A DNA stretch of 64,000 nucleotides, from the NCBI RefSeq assembly GCF_003231285.1, contig NZ_QKNS01000004.1:248001-312000 (forward strand), written 5' to 3'. The translations under genes and the position numbers were made by a program. The notes under the pieces were generated by a model. That model did no database searches, was not told where the DNA came from, and worked only from the letters and a program-made list of their open reading frames with translations. Within the stretch, counting starts at the first letter, position 1, and each line of letters opens with the position of its first letter. The DNA comes from Hymenobacter sediminis. GTDB taxonomy: Bacteria > Bacteroidota > Bacteroidia > Cytophagales > Hymenobacteraceae. Shown here piece after piece: positions 1 through 8,720 of this stretch.

Positions 1-1
1 C

Positions 2-568
2 GCTGCGTACACTTTAGCTAACTGGCTGCTGGCCCGCCACGGCGCCAAACATCGCAAGCGCTCCGGTGAGCACCAGGCTCAGGAGCGCCAAGCCGTGCAG
101 GAAGGCCAAACCGAAGCCGCCCCCTCGGGCTCCGACAACGGCATGGCCCTGGCCATTGGCGCCCTGCTCGACGGAATTCCCGAAAGCATTGTCATTGGCC
201 TGAGCATGCTGACGGGCGGCGCGGTAAGCATGGTGGCCGTAGTAGCCATTTTCTTGAGCAACCTACCCGAAGGCCTGAGCAGCGCCGCCGGCATGCGCAA
301 GGCGGGCCGTACCCCAGCTTATGTGCTGGGCCTTTGGGCCGGTATTGCCTTAATTTCCGGGGTAGCCTCCTTGGTGGGCTACTCCGTGTTCAGTGGGTTT
401 TCAGAGGAAGTTATAGCCGCTACCATGGCCGTATCGGCAGGGGCGGTGCTGGCTATGGTGGCCGACACCATGATTCCGGAAGCCTTCGAAGTAGCCCACA
501 ATTTCACGGGCCTGATTACAGTGCTGGGGTTCCTGGTGTCGTTTGTGCTGAGCAAAATGGGAGGTTAG
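2..568 (+). CDS. ZIP-family metal transporter, 3' part (N-terminus outside window)
   Basis: The reading frame is open from base 2 with no start codon before it, so the gene begins upstream of the window; the GTG at 95 is only an internal Val codon. The visible 188 residues hold a hydrophilic His- and Gln-rich loop (about residues 12-45) followed by four or five membrane segments. Two ZIP-type metal-site motifs are seen, LLDGIPESI and NLPEGLSSA, which in ZIP proteins lie in the helices that bind Zn2+ or another divalent ion during transport across the inner membrane. The His of the canonical HN(F)xEG motif is replaced by Asp or Asn here, as in several bacterial ZIP homologues, so the exact metal is uncertain. 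The gene ends 115 bp before the AAA+ operon. Confidence 0.8.
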   Translation, partial: AAYTLANWLLARHGAKHRKRSGEHQAQERQAVQEGQTEAAPSGSDNGMALAIGALLDGIPESIVIGLSMLTGGAVSMVAVVAIFLSNLPEGLSSAAGMRKAGRTPAYVLGLWAGIALISGVASLVGYSVFSGFSEEVIAATMAVSAGAVLAMVADTMIPEAFEVAHNFTGLITVLGFLVSFVLSKMGG

Positions 569-683
569 CGGCCCTTAGAGGGGTAGGCCCCTACCCCGGT
601 TTTCGGTCAGAACCTGACTCAGCCATTCCGGCGGGGCGTAAATCTGCGTAGCTTGCAGCTATTGACCTATTGTAAGAATACCT

Positions 684-2093
684 ATGCCCGCTACGCCCGA
701 CTCGTCCGCTATTCAACCCTTGCTGGAAGCCTTATCCTTCTCGCCCGATAACTTACCCCTCCGCAAGCACGTTGCTGCCCTGCTGGTACAGGCGGGCCGC
801 CTGCCTGAAGCGGAAGAGCACTACCGCACCGGCCTCCGCCAAGCCCCCGACGACCCCGATTTGCAGTTGGGTCTGGCCGAAACCTATGCCAGTCTGGGCA
901 AAACTTCCGCGGCTTTTGTGGTGGTAGAAGAGTTGCTGGCGGCCCGCCCCGAGCACGCCCGCGCCCACCTGCTGCACGCCCGCGTGCTATTAACTACCGA
1001 CCAGGTAACGGCGGCTCGGGAGGCTTACCAAACCGCCCTGCACTACAATCCTACTCTGGAAGACGCGGAGTTGGCGGCCCGCCTGCGCGGCGGTGCCAGC
1101 GCCACGGCCCAGCCCGCCCACGGCGGGGCGCCTCGCCCCTTCCCCGGCGCAAACCCCGATACTTCTGCCGGCCCCAACGACGATTTCAGCAGTATTGAAC
1201 AAAACCTGTTCAGCGGACTGGAGCGCCCTAAGATTACGTTTGCCGATGTAGGCGGTATGGAGGCCATTAAGGAGGAAATCCGGCTGAAGATTATTCACCC
1301 CCTGCAGTTTCCTGATCTGTACAAAGCCTACGGCAAGGCGGCCGGCGGCGGGCTGCTACTTTACGGCCCGCCTGGCTGTGGCAAAACCCACTTGGCCCGC
1401 GCTACGGCCGGCGAGGTGCAGGCCAGCTTTATCCACGTTGGTATCAACGATATTCTGGATATGTGGCTGGGCAACAGCGAGCGGAATCTGCACCAGATTT
1501 TCGAGCAGGCCCGCCTGCAGGCCCCATGCGTCCTGTTTTTTGATGAGGTAGATGCTCTGGCTGCCAACCGCCACGATTTGCGCCAGAGCGCCGGCCGCAC
1601 CGTCATCAACCAGTTCCTTTCGGAGCTGGACGGCGCTACCCGCTCCAACGATGGTGTACTGATTTTGGCCGCCACCAACGCACCCTGGCACCTCGATTCT
1701 GCCTTCCGCCGCCCCGGCCGCTTCGACCGGATTCTGCTGGTTACGCCGCCCGATGAGCCCGCCCGCGAAGCCGTGCTGGAAGTGCTGCTGCAGGGCAAGC
1801 CCGTAGCGCCCTCGGTAAACCTGCGCAAGCTGGCGTCCCAAACCGCCGGCTTTTCCGGCGCCGACTTGCAGGCTGTAGTAGATGTGGCCGTAGAAGCCCG
1901 TTTGCGCGAATCAATGAAAGCCGGCAAGCCCCTACCCCTGGAGCAAGCTACTTTCCAAGAGGCCATCGGCAAAGTGAAGCCCAGCACCCGCGAGTGGTTT
2001 GCCACGGCCAAAAACTACGCCCTCTACTCCAACGAAGGCGGCGTCTACGACGACATTCTGGTGTACTTGGGTATCAAGAAGCCCTCGGCGTAA
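684..2093 (+). CDS. TPR-AAA+ ATPase (Cdc48/Vps4-like single AAA module)
   Basis: A 469-residue cytoplasmic protein. Residues about 10-140 form three to four TPR-like helical hairpins, followed by a low-complexity Ala/Pro/Gly linker (about 140-165). The AAA+ core then begins with FADVGGM, typical of the Cdc48/FtsH/Vps4 branch. Walker A GPPGCGKT lies at about 228-235, Walker B VLFFDEVDA at about 281-289, and the arginine-finger region RRPGRFDR at about 343-350. No protease motif (HEXXH) follows, so this is an unfoldase or remodelling ATPase and not FtsH. The TPR part probably recruits a partner or substrate. It is the first of three tightly spaced genes (18 bp to the next stop-to-start gap, then 12 bp), the other two being TPR membrane proteins, which suggests one membrane-linked complex. 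The substrate is unknown. Confidence 0.85.
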   Translation: MPATPDSSAIQPLLEALSFSPDNLPLRKHVAALLVQAGRLPEAEEHYRTGLRQAPDDPDLQLGLAETYASLGKTSAAFVVVEELLAARPEHARAHLLHARVLLTTDQVTAAREAYQTALHYNPTLEDAELAARLRGGASATAQPAHGGAPRPFPGANPDTSAGPNDDFSSIEQNLFSGLERPKITFADVGGMEAIKEEIRLKIIHPLQFPDLYKAYGKAAGGGLLLYGPPGCGKTHLARATAGEVQASFIHVGINDILDMWLGNSERNLHQIFEQARLQAPCVLFFDEVDALAANRHDLRQSAGRTVINQFLSELDGATRSNDGVLILAATNAPWHLDSAFRRPGRFDRILLVTPPDEPAREAVLEVLLQGKPVAPSVNLRKLASQTAGFSGADLQAVVDVAVEARLRESMKAGKPLPLEQATFQEAIGKVKPSTREWFATAKNYALYSNEGGVYDDILVYLGIKKPSA

Positions 2094-2111
2094 GCTGTAA
2101 GCCTCCGTAGG

Positions 2112-3440
2112 ATGAACCACGCCGAGCACTCCCGGTGGCAGGAAGCTGTGCATCACCTTCTCGATGTGCACCGGCCAGAACAAGCAGAACGGTTGGTACG
2201 GCAGCGACTGGCCGCTATGCCGAAGGAAGCCGAGGCTCACCAGCTGCTAGCCCTGACGTTGCTAAGCCAAAGTGGGCGGATTGCGGAAGGGCTAACGGCC
2301 ATTCGGCAGGCCATTGCGCTTGACCCGCAACAAGCCGCTGCGCATTACTTTCATAGTGCTTTGTTGCTACGAAACGCTCAGCAGATTGAGGCGTCGCGGG
2401 CTATTACCGAAGCGTTGCGGCTTGATGCCCGTAATGCTACATACCTAGGCTACAAAGCCGTCATTGCAAACTCAGGTCGGCACTTTGAGGAGGCACTTGA
2501 AGCCGCTACTGCGGGGCTAAGCATTTTTCCAGGTCATCTCGAATGCCTCTATCAGCGCATTATAGCCTTGCGGCGCCTGGGCAAACGCCGCGACGCGGCA
2601 GACACAATCCGGCGCTTAACTTATTGGCACCCAAACCATGCCATAGCGCATCAACTACAGGGCGAGGAGGCATTTCGTGAGCAGCAGCTTTCAGTAGCAG
2701 AGTCGCACTTCAGGGAAGCCGTTCGGCTCAGGCCTACCTCTGATCAGTCGCGCAAGTCGTTGCGGGAAGTACTAGAATGGCAAGCTGAAGCTGCGTTTGA
2801 CCGGCAGCAACTAGCCCAAGCCGTTATTCTTTATCAGGATATACTTCTTCTGGAGCCCAATCAGCCGGAGGCTACCCGCAAACTGCGGGACGCCAGGCTG
2901 CTGCAACATTACTCGCAATTGCCTTTTCTCTGGCTGCAACGTTGGCGTGATACCTCTCTGTCAGGCAGCAACTTTTCTCTGCTAACGTATTTATCTAGGC
3001 CTCTTCTGCTGGCTTTACCCTTGCTTTTAGCATTGGGAGCCCGCATCATTTTGCGGGTGCGTTATGCATTAGTTGGCCCAGAACCTTTGCTGGAGGATGG
3101 CTGGTTTTACGCTGGCCTGCTGTGGGCCGCTGCAACGTTTGCACTTGCTCTATTTCCGCCTATTCCGCTCCCAGTGTTGTGGTTGGCAGTTATAGGAGGC
3201 GTAATGTTTGCATTGCGCAACAGTTATTTCAAATGGCAGCAAGGAGTTCGTAAATGGCCGTTAGGGGCCACATTGCTTCTTAGCCCAGGCAGCATGGCCT
3301 TAGTTAATGGGCATGGCAACTGGCTTAACGCTGATGGAGCAACCGAAGCAGCTGGTTTTCTTGCTTGTTTTGCGGGCCTGCTCTTAGTATATCAGGTACT
3401 CTGCCCTATTTCTCAGCCTGCCCGTACTCCGCTTTCCTAA
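2112..3440 (+). CDS. TPR-repeat membrane protein, first of tandem pair
   Basis: 442 residues. The N-terminal about 290 residues are consecutive TPR-type helix pairs (patterns such as AHQLLALTLL and AAAHYFHSALLL). The C-terminal about 140 residues hold four to five hydrophobic stretches (from about residue 297), so the TPR part should face the cytoplasm beside the ATPase encoded just upstream. It shares its architecture with the next gene and is probably an old tandem duplicate. Base composition is odd: sampled 60-base lines give about 55% G+C against about 65% in the flanking genes, with more CTT, GCT and TTG codons. No enzymatic motif is visible. The role is inferred only from its neighbours. 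Confidence 0.75.
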   Translation: MNHAEHSRWQEAVHHLLDVHRPEQAERLVRQRLAAMPKEAEAHQLLALTLLSQSGRIAEGLTAIRQAIALDPQQAAAHYFHSALLLRNAQQIEASRAITEALRLDARNATYLGYKAVIANSGRHFEEALEAATAGLSIFPGHLECLYQRIIALRRLGKRRDAADTIRRLTYWHPNHAIAHQLQGEEAFREQQLSVAESHFREAVRLRPTSDQSRKSLREVLEWQAEAAFDRQQLAQAVILYQDILLLEPNQPEATRKLRDARLLQHYSQLPFLWLQRWRDTSLSGSNFSLLTYLSRPLLLALPLLLALGARIILRVRYALVGPEPLLEDGWFYAGLLWAAATFALALFPPIPLPVLWLAVIGGVMFALRNSYFKWQQGVRKWPLGATLLLSPGSMALVNGHGNWLNADGATEAAGFLACFAGLLLVYQVLCPISQPARTPLS

Positions 3441-3452
3441 TCTCCTACCCCC

Positions 3453-4661
3453 ATGGAACAAGCTAACTGGCCCGACCGGATTTTACTGCTGCTGCGTCAG
3501 GGCCGGGCGGCTCAGGCCGAACAGGAACTGCGCCGCATTCTGCACCAGGAGCCCAACGATGCCCTGGCCCACGCCTGGCTGGGCATGGCGCTGCTGGACT
3601 TGGGGCAGCTACCCGAAGGCCAAGAGCACATTGAAATTTCCATCGGCTTGGCGCCGGAGTTTGACTTTGCGTACTACCTGCTCAGCCTGGCCCACCAGCG
3701 TCAGCACCGCCTCAACGAGGCCCAGGAAGCTATTGAGGAAGCCTTACGCCTAGACCCTACTGACCCGAACTACCATCACACCCTCGGCCTGATTCGGTTT
3801 CAGCGGGGGCAGTGGGAAGGTGCGTTGCGGGCCGCCGAAATGGGCTTGGCCTACGACCCTGAGCATGTGGACTGCCTGGGGCTGCGCGGCCGCTGCCTGG
3901 CCCGCCTCGGCCGCTCCCAAGATGCCGAAGACTCGTTGCAAACAGCCCTGCGCTACGACCCTGACGACGCCGGCACCCATGCCGACGCCGGCTGGGTTGC
4001 CCTGGAAGCTGGTCGCCACCGCGAGGCCCTGGAGCACTTCCGCGACGCCCTGCGCCGCCAGCCTACCTCCAACTACGCTCGCGAAGGGTTAGTAGAGTCC
4101 CTGAAGGCCCAGTACTGGCTGTATCGGGCCTTCCTGCGCTTCACGGTCTGGACGGAAAAGCTGGGCGGCGGTATGCGCCGTCTGCTATTTATTGGGCTGT
4201 ATGTGCTAGTGCGCTTCGTACCAGTATTGCTGCCCATTTATCTGCCTCTGGTGTTCATGAGCTGGTTTGCCGACCCCATGTTCAATGGGCTGCTGTTGCT
4301 GAACCCTTACGGCCGCCATGCCCTTTCTGAGGCCCAGCGCCGACAAGCCCTGGCCTTTTCCGGAGTGCTACTGACAGCTACCATCCTATTGACTGTGGGC
4401 ACCTTTGCTGAAGTAGGTGGCCTGGCTTTACTAGGCGGCAGCTTATTGGCTGCCTTATTCCCGATAACGGTGGCGCTTCGGCCGTACGCTACCCGCAAAG
4501 CCCGCACATGGGCTATTGTGGCGGCGGCTTTAATTATTGTACTGGGGGTAGCCGGAGCCGCCATCAGTATATTCCTGCCCGAAACAGACGCGCAAAAGGG
4601 AATAGTTGGGCTGCTGTTCGTTATATGGCTGGCTTATCTGTGGTCCACAGCGCTGGGGTAG
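3453..4661 (+). CDS. TPR-repeat membrane protein, second of tandem pair
   Basis: 402 residues. About six TPR-like units cover residues 5-220 (for example ALAHAWLGMALLDLGQLPEG), followed by about five membrane segments in residues 240-400. The ATG lies 12 bp after the stop of the preceding paralogue, and a strong hairpin follows its stop, so this closes the ATPase operon. The two paralogues share layout and short similarities but differ clearly in codon use. I infer that they are membrane anchors or adaptors for the TPR-AAA+ ATPase. No catalytic residues are recognisable, and other TPR-membrane scaffold roles are equally possible. Confidence 0.75.
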   Translation: MEQANWPDRILLLLRQGRAAQAEQELRRILHQEPNDALAHAWLGMALLDLGQLPEGQEHIEISIGLAPEFDFAYYLLSLAHQRQHRLNEAQEAIEEALRLDPTDPNYHHTLGLIRFQRGQWEGALRAAEMGLAYDPEHVDCLGLRGRCLARLGRSQDAEDSLQTALRYDPDDAGTHADAGWVALEAGRHREALEHFRDALRRQPTSNYAREGLVESLKAQYWLYRAFLRFTVWTEKLGGGMRRLLFIGLYVLVRFVPVLLPIYLPLVFMSWFADPMFNGLLLLNPYGRHALSEAQRRQALAFSGVLLTATILLTVGTFAEVGGLALLGGSLLAALFPITVALRPYATRKARTWAIVAAALIIVLGVAGAAISIFLPETDAQKGIVGLLFVIWLAYLWSTALG

Positions 4662-4698
4662 TATCTTTTCTGGTTGCTTAACACGACTACTGAATAGA

Positions 4699-4730
4699 AG
4701 AGGGCCACCGGCAGAATCCGGTGGCCCTCT
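4699..4730. terminator. Bidirectional hairpin terminator
   Basis: Perfect 13-bp stem (4699-4711 with 4718-4730) around a 6-base loop, between the end of the AAA+/TPR operon and the converging stop of the ammonium transporter. The T-run after the stem is weak on the plus strand. Confidence 0.8.
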
Positions 4731-4782
4731 TGCATGTAATCTAGCTATGCCTTTGGCCTAACAACGGGGGCAGGAAATTGGG

Positions 4783-6165
4783 CTAGGCATTTTCCGGGGC
4801 CAGCTCGCGGCGGTAGGTCCGCTCAAAATCCTCATCAATGTGGTAAGTAGATTCTTCGTGCTGGCTTAAATCGAGGCCCAACTCTTCTTCCTGCACTTTC
4901 ACGCGCAGGCCGAAGATGCGGTCCGTGATTTTCAGCAGAACCCAGGCTCCCACGAAAGAATACGTGATAACAATCAGCAGCCCCAGCAAGTGGTAGCCGA
5001 AAGTGGTAAACGTGCCGTGAATCAGGCCTACTTTATCGGCAAACACTCCCGTAAGCAGCATGCCCACAATACCGCCCAGCCCGTGGCAGGGAAACACATC
5101 CAAGGTGTCGTCGATGGTAGTGCGCGAGTTCTGCCAGTGCACGGCAGCGTGACTAATAATGGCCGCCAATACTCCGAACAGGATGCTCTGCCCGTAGCCA
5201 ACGTACCCAGCGGCGGGCGTAATGGCTACCAGCCCCACCACGGCCCCAGTGCAGGCTCCTACGGCGGTAGGCTTACCGCCCCGGGCCACCTCAATCAGCA
5301 GCCAAGCCATAAGCGCCGCCGCTGAGGCCAGGTTCGTATTCACAAACGACAGGGCCGCCAACTCATTGGCTCCCAAGGCTGAGCCCGCATTAAACCCAAA
5401 CCAGCCAAACCACAACAGTCCGGTACCCAACAATACGTAGGGCACATTGGGAGTAGAGAAAGATGAGCTGCGTAGGTTGGCCGAGCGCCGGCCCAGCACC
5501 ATAGCACCAGCTAGGGCAGCCACACCAGCCGAAATATGTACCACGGTACCGCCCGCAAAATCTAGCACGCCCCACTTGCGCAGGAAGCCCTCGGGGTGCC
5601 AGGTCCAATGCGCCAGCGGACAGTAAATGAACAGACTGAACAGCACCATAAACGCCAGATAGCCTTTAAAGCGGACCCGCTCAGCGAAGGAGCCGGTAAT
5701 CAGGGCTGGGGTGATGATGGCAAATTTCAGCTGAAAGGCGAAGTAGAGAATAAAGGGGATGGTAGCGGCAAAAGCCGGGTTGGGCGCGGTGCCTACGTTG
5801 CGCAACAACATAAACGTGCGCGGGTCGCCGATAAGGCCGTACCAAGAGTCGCCGTAGCAGAGAGAAAACCCCACGAAATAGAATAGCACAGATACCACGC
5901 CCAACGCTACAAAGCTTTGTAACATGGTACTGATGACATTTTTAGGGCGTACCATGCCGCCATAAAAAAAGGACAGCCCAGGGGTCATGATCAGCACAAA
6001 GGCGGTGGCGGTCAGCATCCAGGCTACATCGGCAGCATTAAGCGAGCCGGGCTCGGCTACCGGATGCGGAACCTCCACGAAGGCAGCTACCAGAGCCAGT
6101 ATCAGGAAAACGCCTAACATCAGCAAGCTGAGACCAGGGCGAAAGGGGGCAGATTTGGAAGTCAT
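4783..6165 (-). CDS. amt: Ammonium transporter (Amt/MEP/Rh family)
   Basis: 460 residues when started at the ATG ending at 6165 (MTSKSAPF...), which puts a hydrophobic N-terminal segment close to the start; an in-frame ATG 60 bp further upstream adds an unlikely leader. About eleven membrane helices follow. Family marks include LTPGLSFFYGGMVR-type sequence at the periplasmic vestibule, the first pore His in DFAGGTVVHISAG and the second in FPCHGLGGIVG, the twin-His pair that conducts ammonium. The cytoplasmic tail is acidic and ends in a motif with Tyr and Arg, where PII proteins normally dock. No glnB/glnK gene lies beside it, unlike the usual amt arrangement. It converges with the AAA+ operon and is expected to respond to nitrogen status. 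Confidence 0.95.
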   Translation of the reverse strand: MTSKSAPFRPGLSLLMLGVFLILALVAAFVEVPHPVAEPGSLNAADVAWMLTATAFVLIMTPGLSFFYGGMVRPKNVISTMLQSFVALGVVSVLFYFVGFSLCYGDSWYGLIGDPRTFMLLRNVGTAPNPAFAATIPFILYFAFQLKFAIITPALITGSFAERVRFKGYLAFMVLFSLFIYCPLAHWTWHPEGFLRKWGVLDFAGGTVVHISAGVAALAGAMVLGRRSANLRSSSFSTPNVPYVLLGTGLLWFGWFGFNAGSALGANELAALSFVNTNLASAAALMAWLLIEVARGGKPTAVGACTGAVVGLVAITPAAGYVGYGQSILFGVLAAIISHAAVHWQNSRTTIDDTLDVFPCHGLGGIVGMLLTGVFADKVGLIHGTFTTFGYHLLGLLIVITYSFVGAWVLLKITDRIFGLRVKVQEEELGLDLSQHEESTYHIDEDFERTYRRELAPENA

Positions 6166-6185
6166 ACCACTATTTTGAAATACCA

Positions 6186-6201
6186 CCATTGTTTTCAATG
6201 G
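6186..6201. repeat. Short inverted repeat upstream of amt
   Basis: CCATTG-TTTT-CAATGG, a perfect 6-bp inverted repeat 21 bp upstream of the chosen amt start. It could be an operator half-site pair or a 5' leader hairpin; no known regulator consensus was recognised. Confidence 0.35.
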
Positions 6202-6326
6202 CAATATACCACTTATACTACCCATTCATGGTAAACCACCCCTAAATTCACAGTCATTTTTAGTAATTATTACTCGTTTTCCACAATTGCCCCTACAAAA
6301 TCACACCAATGTATTATTAACACATA

Positions 6327-6362
6327 CAAAAGCCCTCCACCTAGTTGAAGATGGAGGGCTTT
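6327..6362 (-). terminator. Terminator downstream of threonine synthase
   Basis: Perfect 12-bp stem (6327-6338 with 6351-6362) beginning AAAAGCCCTCC and ending in the matching GGAGGGCTTTT, loop of 12 bases. It lies 110 bp past the stop of the minus-strand threonine synthase gene and upstream of amt, so it probably separates the two. Confidence 0.8.
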
Positions 6363-6471
6363 TGTGAAATCTACTCTACCTGACTGGCTTGCTCTACCCA
6401 GATCAGGAGAAACGCTAAATAGGCCCAGGGTAAAACATGGGCATAGCCTCTGCAGTAACTGCCTGCTATTA

Positions 6472-7677
6472 TTAACTAGGCTGGGCTTTACCTACAATGT
6501 TTTCTAGGTACTTCTGCGCGGAGCCGGTGTTCAGCAACAGCACTTGCTCTTCCGCCCGGATCCAGCCCGTGCTTAGTAAATGGCGCGCTGCCATCCAGAC
6601 GGCGGCTCCCTCAGGCGCTACGAACAGACCTTCTTCCTTGCTCAACTCGCGCAGGCCCACCAGCATTTGGTCGTCGGTGACGGGTAGGGCCAGACCTTTT
6701 GACTCGTTTAGAACTTCCAGCATTAGCGGCTCTCCTAACGGCCGAGGCACTGCCAAGCCATTAGCAATGGTAGGCTGCCCCACGTAGGCGTGGCAGTTAG
6801 CCTGCCGACCGGCACGGGTTTCTACCAGCGGACAGCAATTTGCGGCCTGCACCGCTACCATGCGCGGCAGCTTCAGGTCGGCGGGCAGCCAGCCCAGTTG
6901 TTGCATTTCGCGGAAAGCCTTCCAGATGCCAATAAGGCCTGTACCACCGCCAGCGGGGTACAGCAGCACATCGGGCACCGACCAGTTGAGTTGCTCGGCA
7001 ATTTCATAGCCCATGGTTTTCTTGCCTTCGAGGCGGTAGGGCTCCTTAAGCGTTGAAACATCCAGCAGCTCGCCAGCGGCATTAAGCTCCCGTACGCGGG
7101 CCGCGCAGTCGTTGATCAGACCGTCTACCAAATGTACTTCGGCCCCGTACCAATAGCACTCTTCTTTGAAAGCCTGGGGAGTGTGGCGCGGCATTACCAC
7201 CACAGCTCGCATACCCGCCCGGGCGCAGTAGGCGGCCATAGCCACCCCCGCGTTGCCAGCCGTGGGAATAATGCAGCCTCTCACGCCTAACTCTTTGGCT
7301 TTGGAAATGGCCATGCTTAGCCCCCGGGCCTTAAACGAGCCGGTAGGGTTCTGGCCTTCGTCTTTAAGCTGTAGGTCTTGGAAGCCGTAGCGCGCTCCTA
7401 GGCGGGGTAGGGAAAGCAGGGGCGTCCAGCCTTCGCCTAGTGTTACCCGGTTTGCTTCATCGAGCAGGGGTAGTAGGGCCGCATAGCGCCACATAGAGTT
7501 TTCCTGGAGCCAAATGCCAGCCGCTTTCGACAAAGGTTCGTGCAACTCGTAGTCGGCTATTAAGGGTTGGGCACAGCAGTCGGAAATACGCTGCAGGCTG
7601 AAAGCAGAATAGGGAGTGCGGCAGGCAGCGCAGTGTAGCTTTTGCAGGCGCGAGGTGGTAGCAAGGAGGGTGGTCAT
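6472..7677 (-). CDS. thrC: Threonine synthase, PLP-dependent
   Basis: 401 residues from the ATG ending at 7677 (MTTLLATTSRLQ...); an upstream in-frame ATG at 7731 gives an 18-residue extension that looks like non-coding leader. Residues 16-35 carry a CxxC...CC pattern resembling the rubredoxin-like knuckle at the start of many threonine synthases. The PLP lysine is K116 in GSFKARG, followed by the PTAGNAGVA phosphate-site loop and a Gly-rich PAGGGTGL loop. It converts O-phosphohomoserine to threonine in the cytosol. It lies alone and downstream of a LysR-type gene on the same strand instead of in a thrABC operon, so a related PLP lyase of the same fold with another substrate cannot be excluded. 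Confidence 0.8.
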   Translation of the reverse strand: MTTLLATTSRLQKLHCAACRTPYSAFSLQRISDCCAQPLIADYELHEPLSKAAGIWLQENSMWRYAALLPLLDEANRVTLGEGWTPLLSLPRLGARYGFQDLQLKDEGQNPTGSFKARGLSMAISKAKELGVRGCIIPTAGNAGVAMAAYCARAGMRAVVVMPRHTPQAFKEECYWYGAEVHLVDGLINDCAARVRELNAAGELLDVSTLKEPYRLEGKKTMGYEIAEQLNWSVPDVLLYPAGGGTGLIGIWKAFREMQQLGWLPADLKLPRMVAVQAANCCPLVETRAGRQANCHAYVGQPTIANGLAVPRPLGEPLMLEVLNESKGLALPVTDDQMLVGLRELSKEEGLFVAPEGAAVWMAARHLLSTGWIRAEEQVLLLNTGSAQKYLENIVGKAQPS

Positions 7678-7732
7678 AGCGTGGATTTCAACGCAAAACT
7701 GACCGGAGGTTATGCCGTCTACAAACGGCAAA

Positions 7733-7761
7733 TTGGAATAGGCTATTCCTATTTGGAATAG
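7733..7761. promoter_or_regulatory. Candidate operator between LysR gene and thrC
   Basis: GGAATAG-G-CTATTCC (7735-7749) is a perfect 7-bp inverted repeat with a single central base, and TTGGAATAG occurs at 7733-7741 and again at 7753-7761. The set overlaps the stop codon of the LysR gene and lies 56-84 bp upstream of the thrC start, a suitable position for LysR control of thrC. The functional role is inferred. Confidence 0.45.
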
Positions 7762-8648
7762 TAGCGCCGTGCGAACTGCACAAATTCCTTGTAAGGCAGA
7801 TTATTCTCGGTGCCCTTGCGCTGCACAAAATCGAAGTGGCGCACCAGGTTTAGGTCATGAATGGGTACTTCCACCAATTCGCCCACCGCTAACTCCTTCA
7901 TGACGGATTGCCGGGGTAGGAAAGCGAGGCAGGTATCTACCCGCACAAAGTTCTTCAGGGCTTCGGTGCCACCTAAACGCACTTTCACCGGCAAATCTGT
8001 CAGCCGAATACCTTTTTCCGCCAAAGCCTCTTCCAGCACCGCCAGCGTACCGGAGCCGGTTTCGCGTAGTGCCACAGGCACCTGTCGCAGATCCTGGGCT
8101 TGCAATTCGCGCCGATGCAGGGGGTTGCGGCCCGAGCACACCGCCACTACCTCATCAGTCAGCAAAGGCGTGTAGGTGACGTTGCTGACTTTATGAATCC
8201 CCTCAATGATGCCCAGGTCAATTTCGTGCTCCAGCAAAGCCTTCAGAATGTTCTCGGAGTTGCGGTTTTTGAGCGTGAGTTGGGTATGGGGGTAGCGGCC
8301 CAGGTAGGCCGACAGCACCGGCGGAATGACGTAGAGAGAAATGGTAGTGCTCGCCCCGATAATCATGTGTACCTGCGGCGAAAACGTAGGGCTCAGCTCC
8401 GTAAACTCCTGATGCAGCTCGTGCTGGAGCTGCCGGGCTAGTAGCAGCTTGCGGTAAAGCAGTTCGCCAGCCGGCGTGAGCTGAATACTGTTACCCAGCC
8501 GCTCAAACAGCCCGGTTTTGTAATACTCCTCCAACGACTTTACCTGCTTGCTCACCGCTGATTGGCTCAAAAACAGGGTCTGCGCGGCTTTGGTGAAGCT
8601 CAGTTGCCGGGCTACCTCCAAGAATATTTCGTGCGGGTGAGAAAGCAT
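7749..8648 (-). CDS. LysR-family transcriptional regulator
   Basis: 299 residues, the usual LysR length. The N-terminal winged helix-turn-helix spans about residues 5-62 (FTKAAQTLFLSQSAVSKQVKSLE), then a linker helix and a two-lobed periplasmic-binding-like effector domain (about 90-295). It is followed 71 bp downstream, on the same strand, by thrC, whereas most LysR genes are divergent from their target. A palindrome in that gap could be its site. The effector is unknown; CysB/CysL-like members sense sulfur or amino-acid intermediates, which would suit control of an amino-acid gene, but nothing in the sequence fixes this. Confidence 0.9.
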   Translation of the reverse strand: MLSHPHEIFLEVARQLSFTKAAQTLFLSQSAVSKQVKSLEEYYKTGLFERLGNSIQLTPAGELLYRKLLLARQLQHELHQEFTELSPTFSPQVHMIIGASTTISLYVIPPVLSAYLGRYPHTQLTLKNRNSENILKALLEHEIDLGIIEGIHKVSNVTYTPLLTDEVVAVCSGRNPLHRRELQAQDLRQVPVALRETGSGTLAVLEEALAEKGIRLTDLPVKVRLGGTEALKNFVRVDTCLAFLPRQSVMKELAVGELVEVPIHDLNLVRHFDFVQRKGTENNLPYKEFVQFARRYYSK

Positions 8649-8720
8649 GCCTAGGCCAGTTCAGCAGAAAGGATAAACCAAGGCAAAGGAACAGGATTTG
8701 TGCGTAGCGCAACAAGCAGC

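Noticed and set aside
95-568. GTG at 95 as true start of the ZIP transporter
   Set aside because: The frame is open to the window edge and the residues upstream continue a transmembrane-plus-His-loop pattern.
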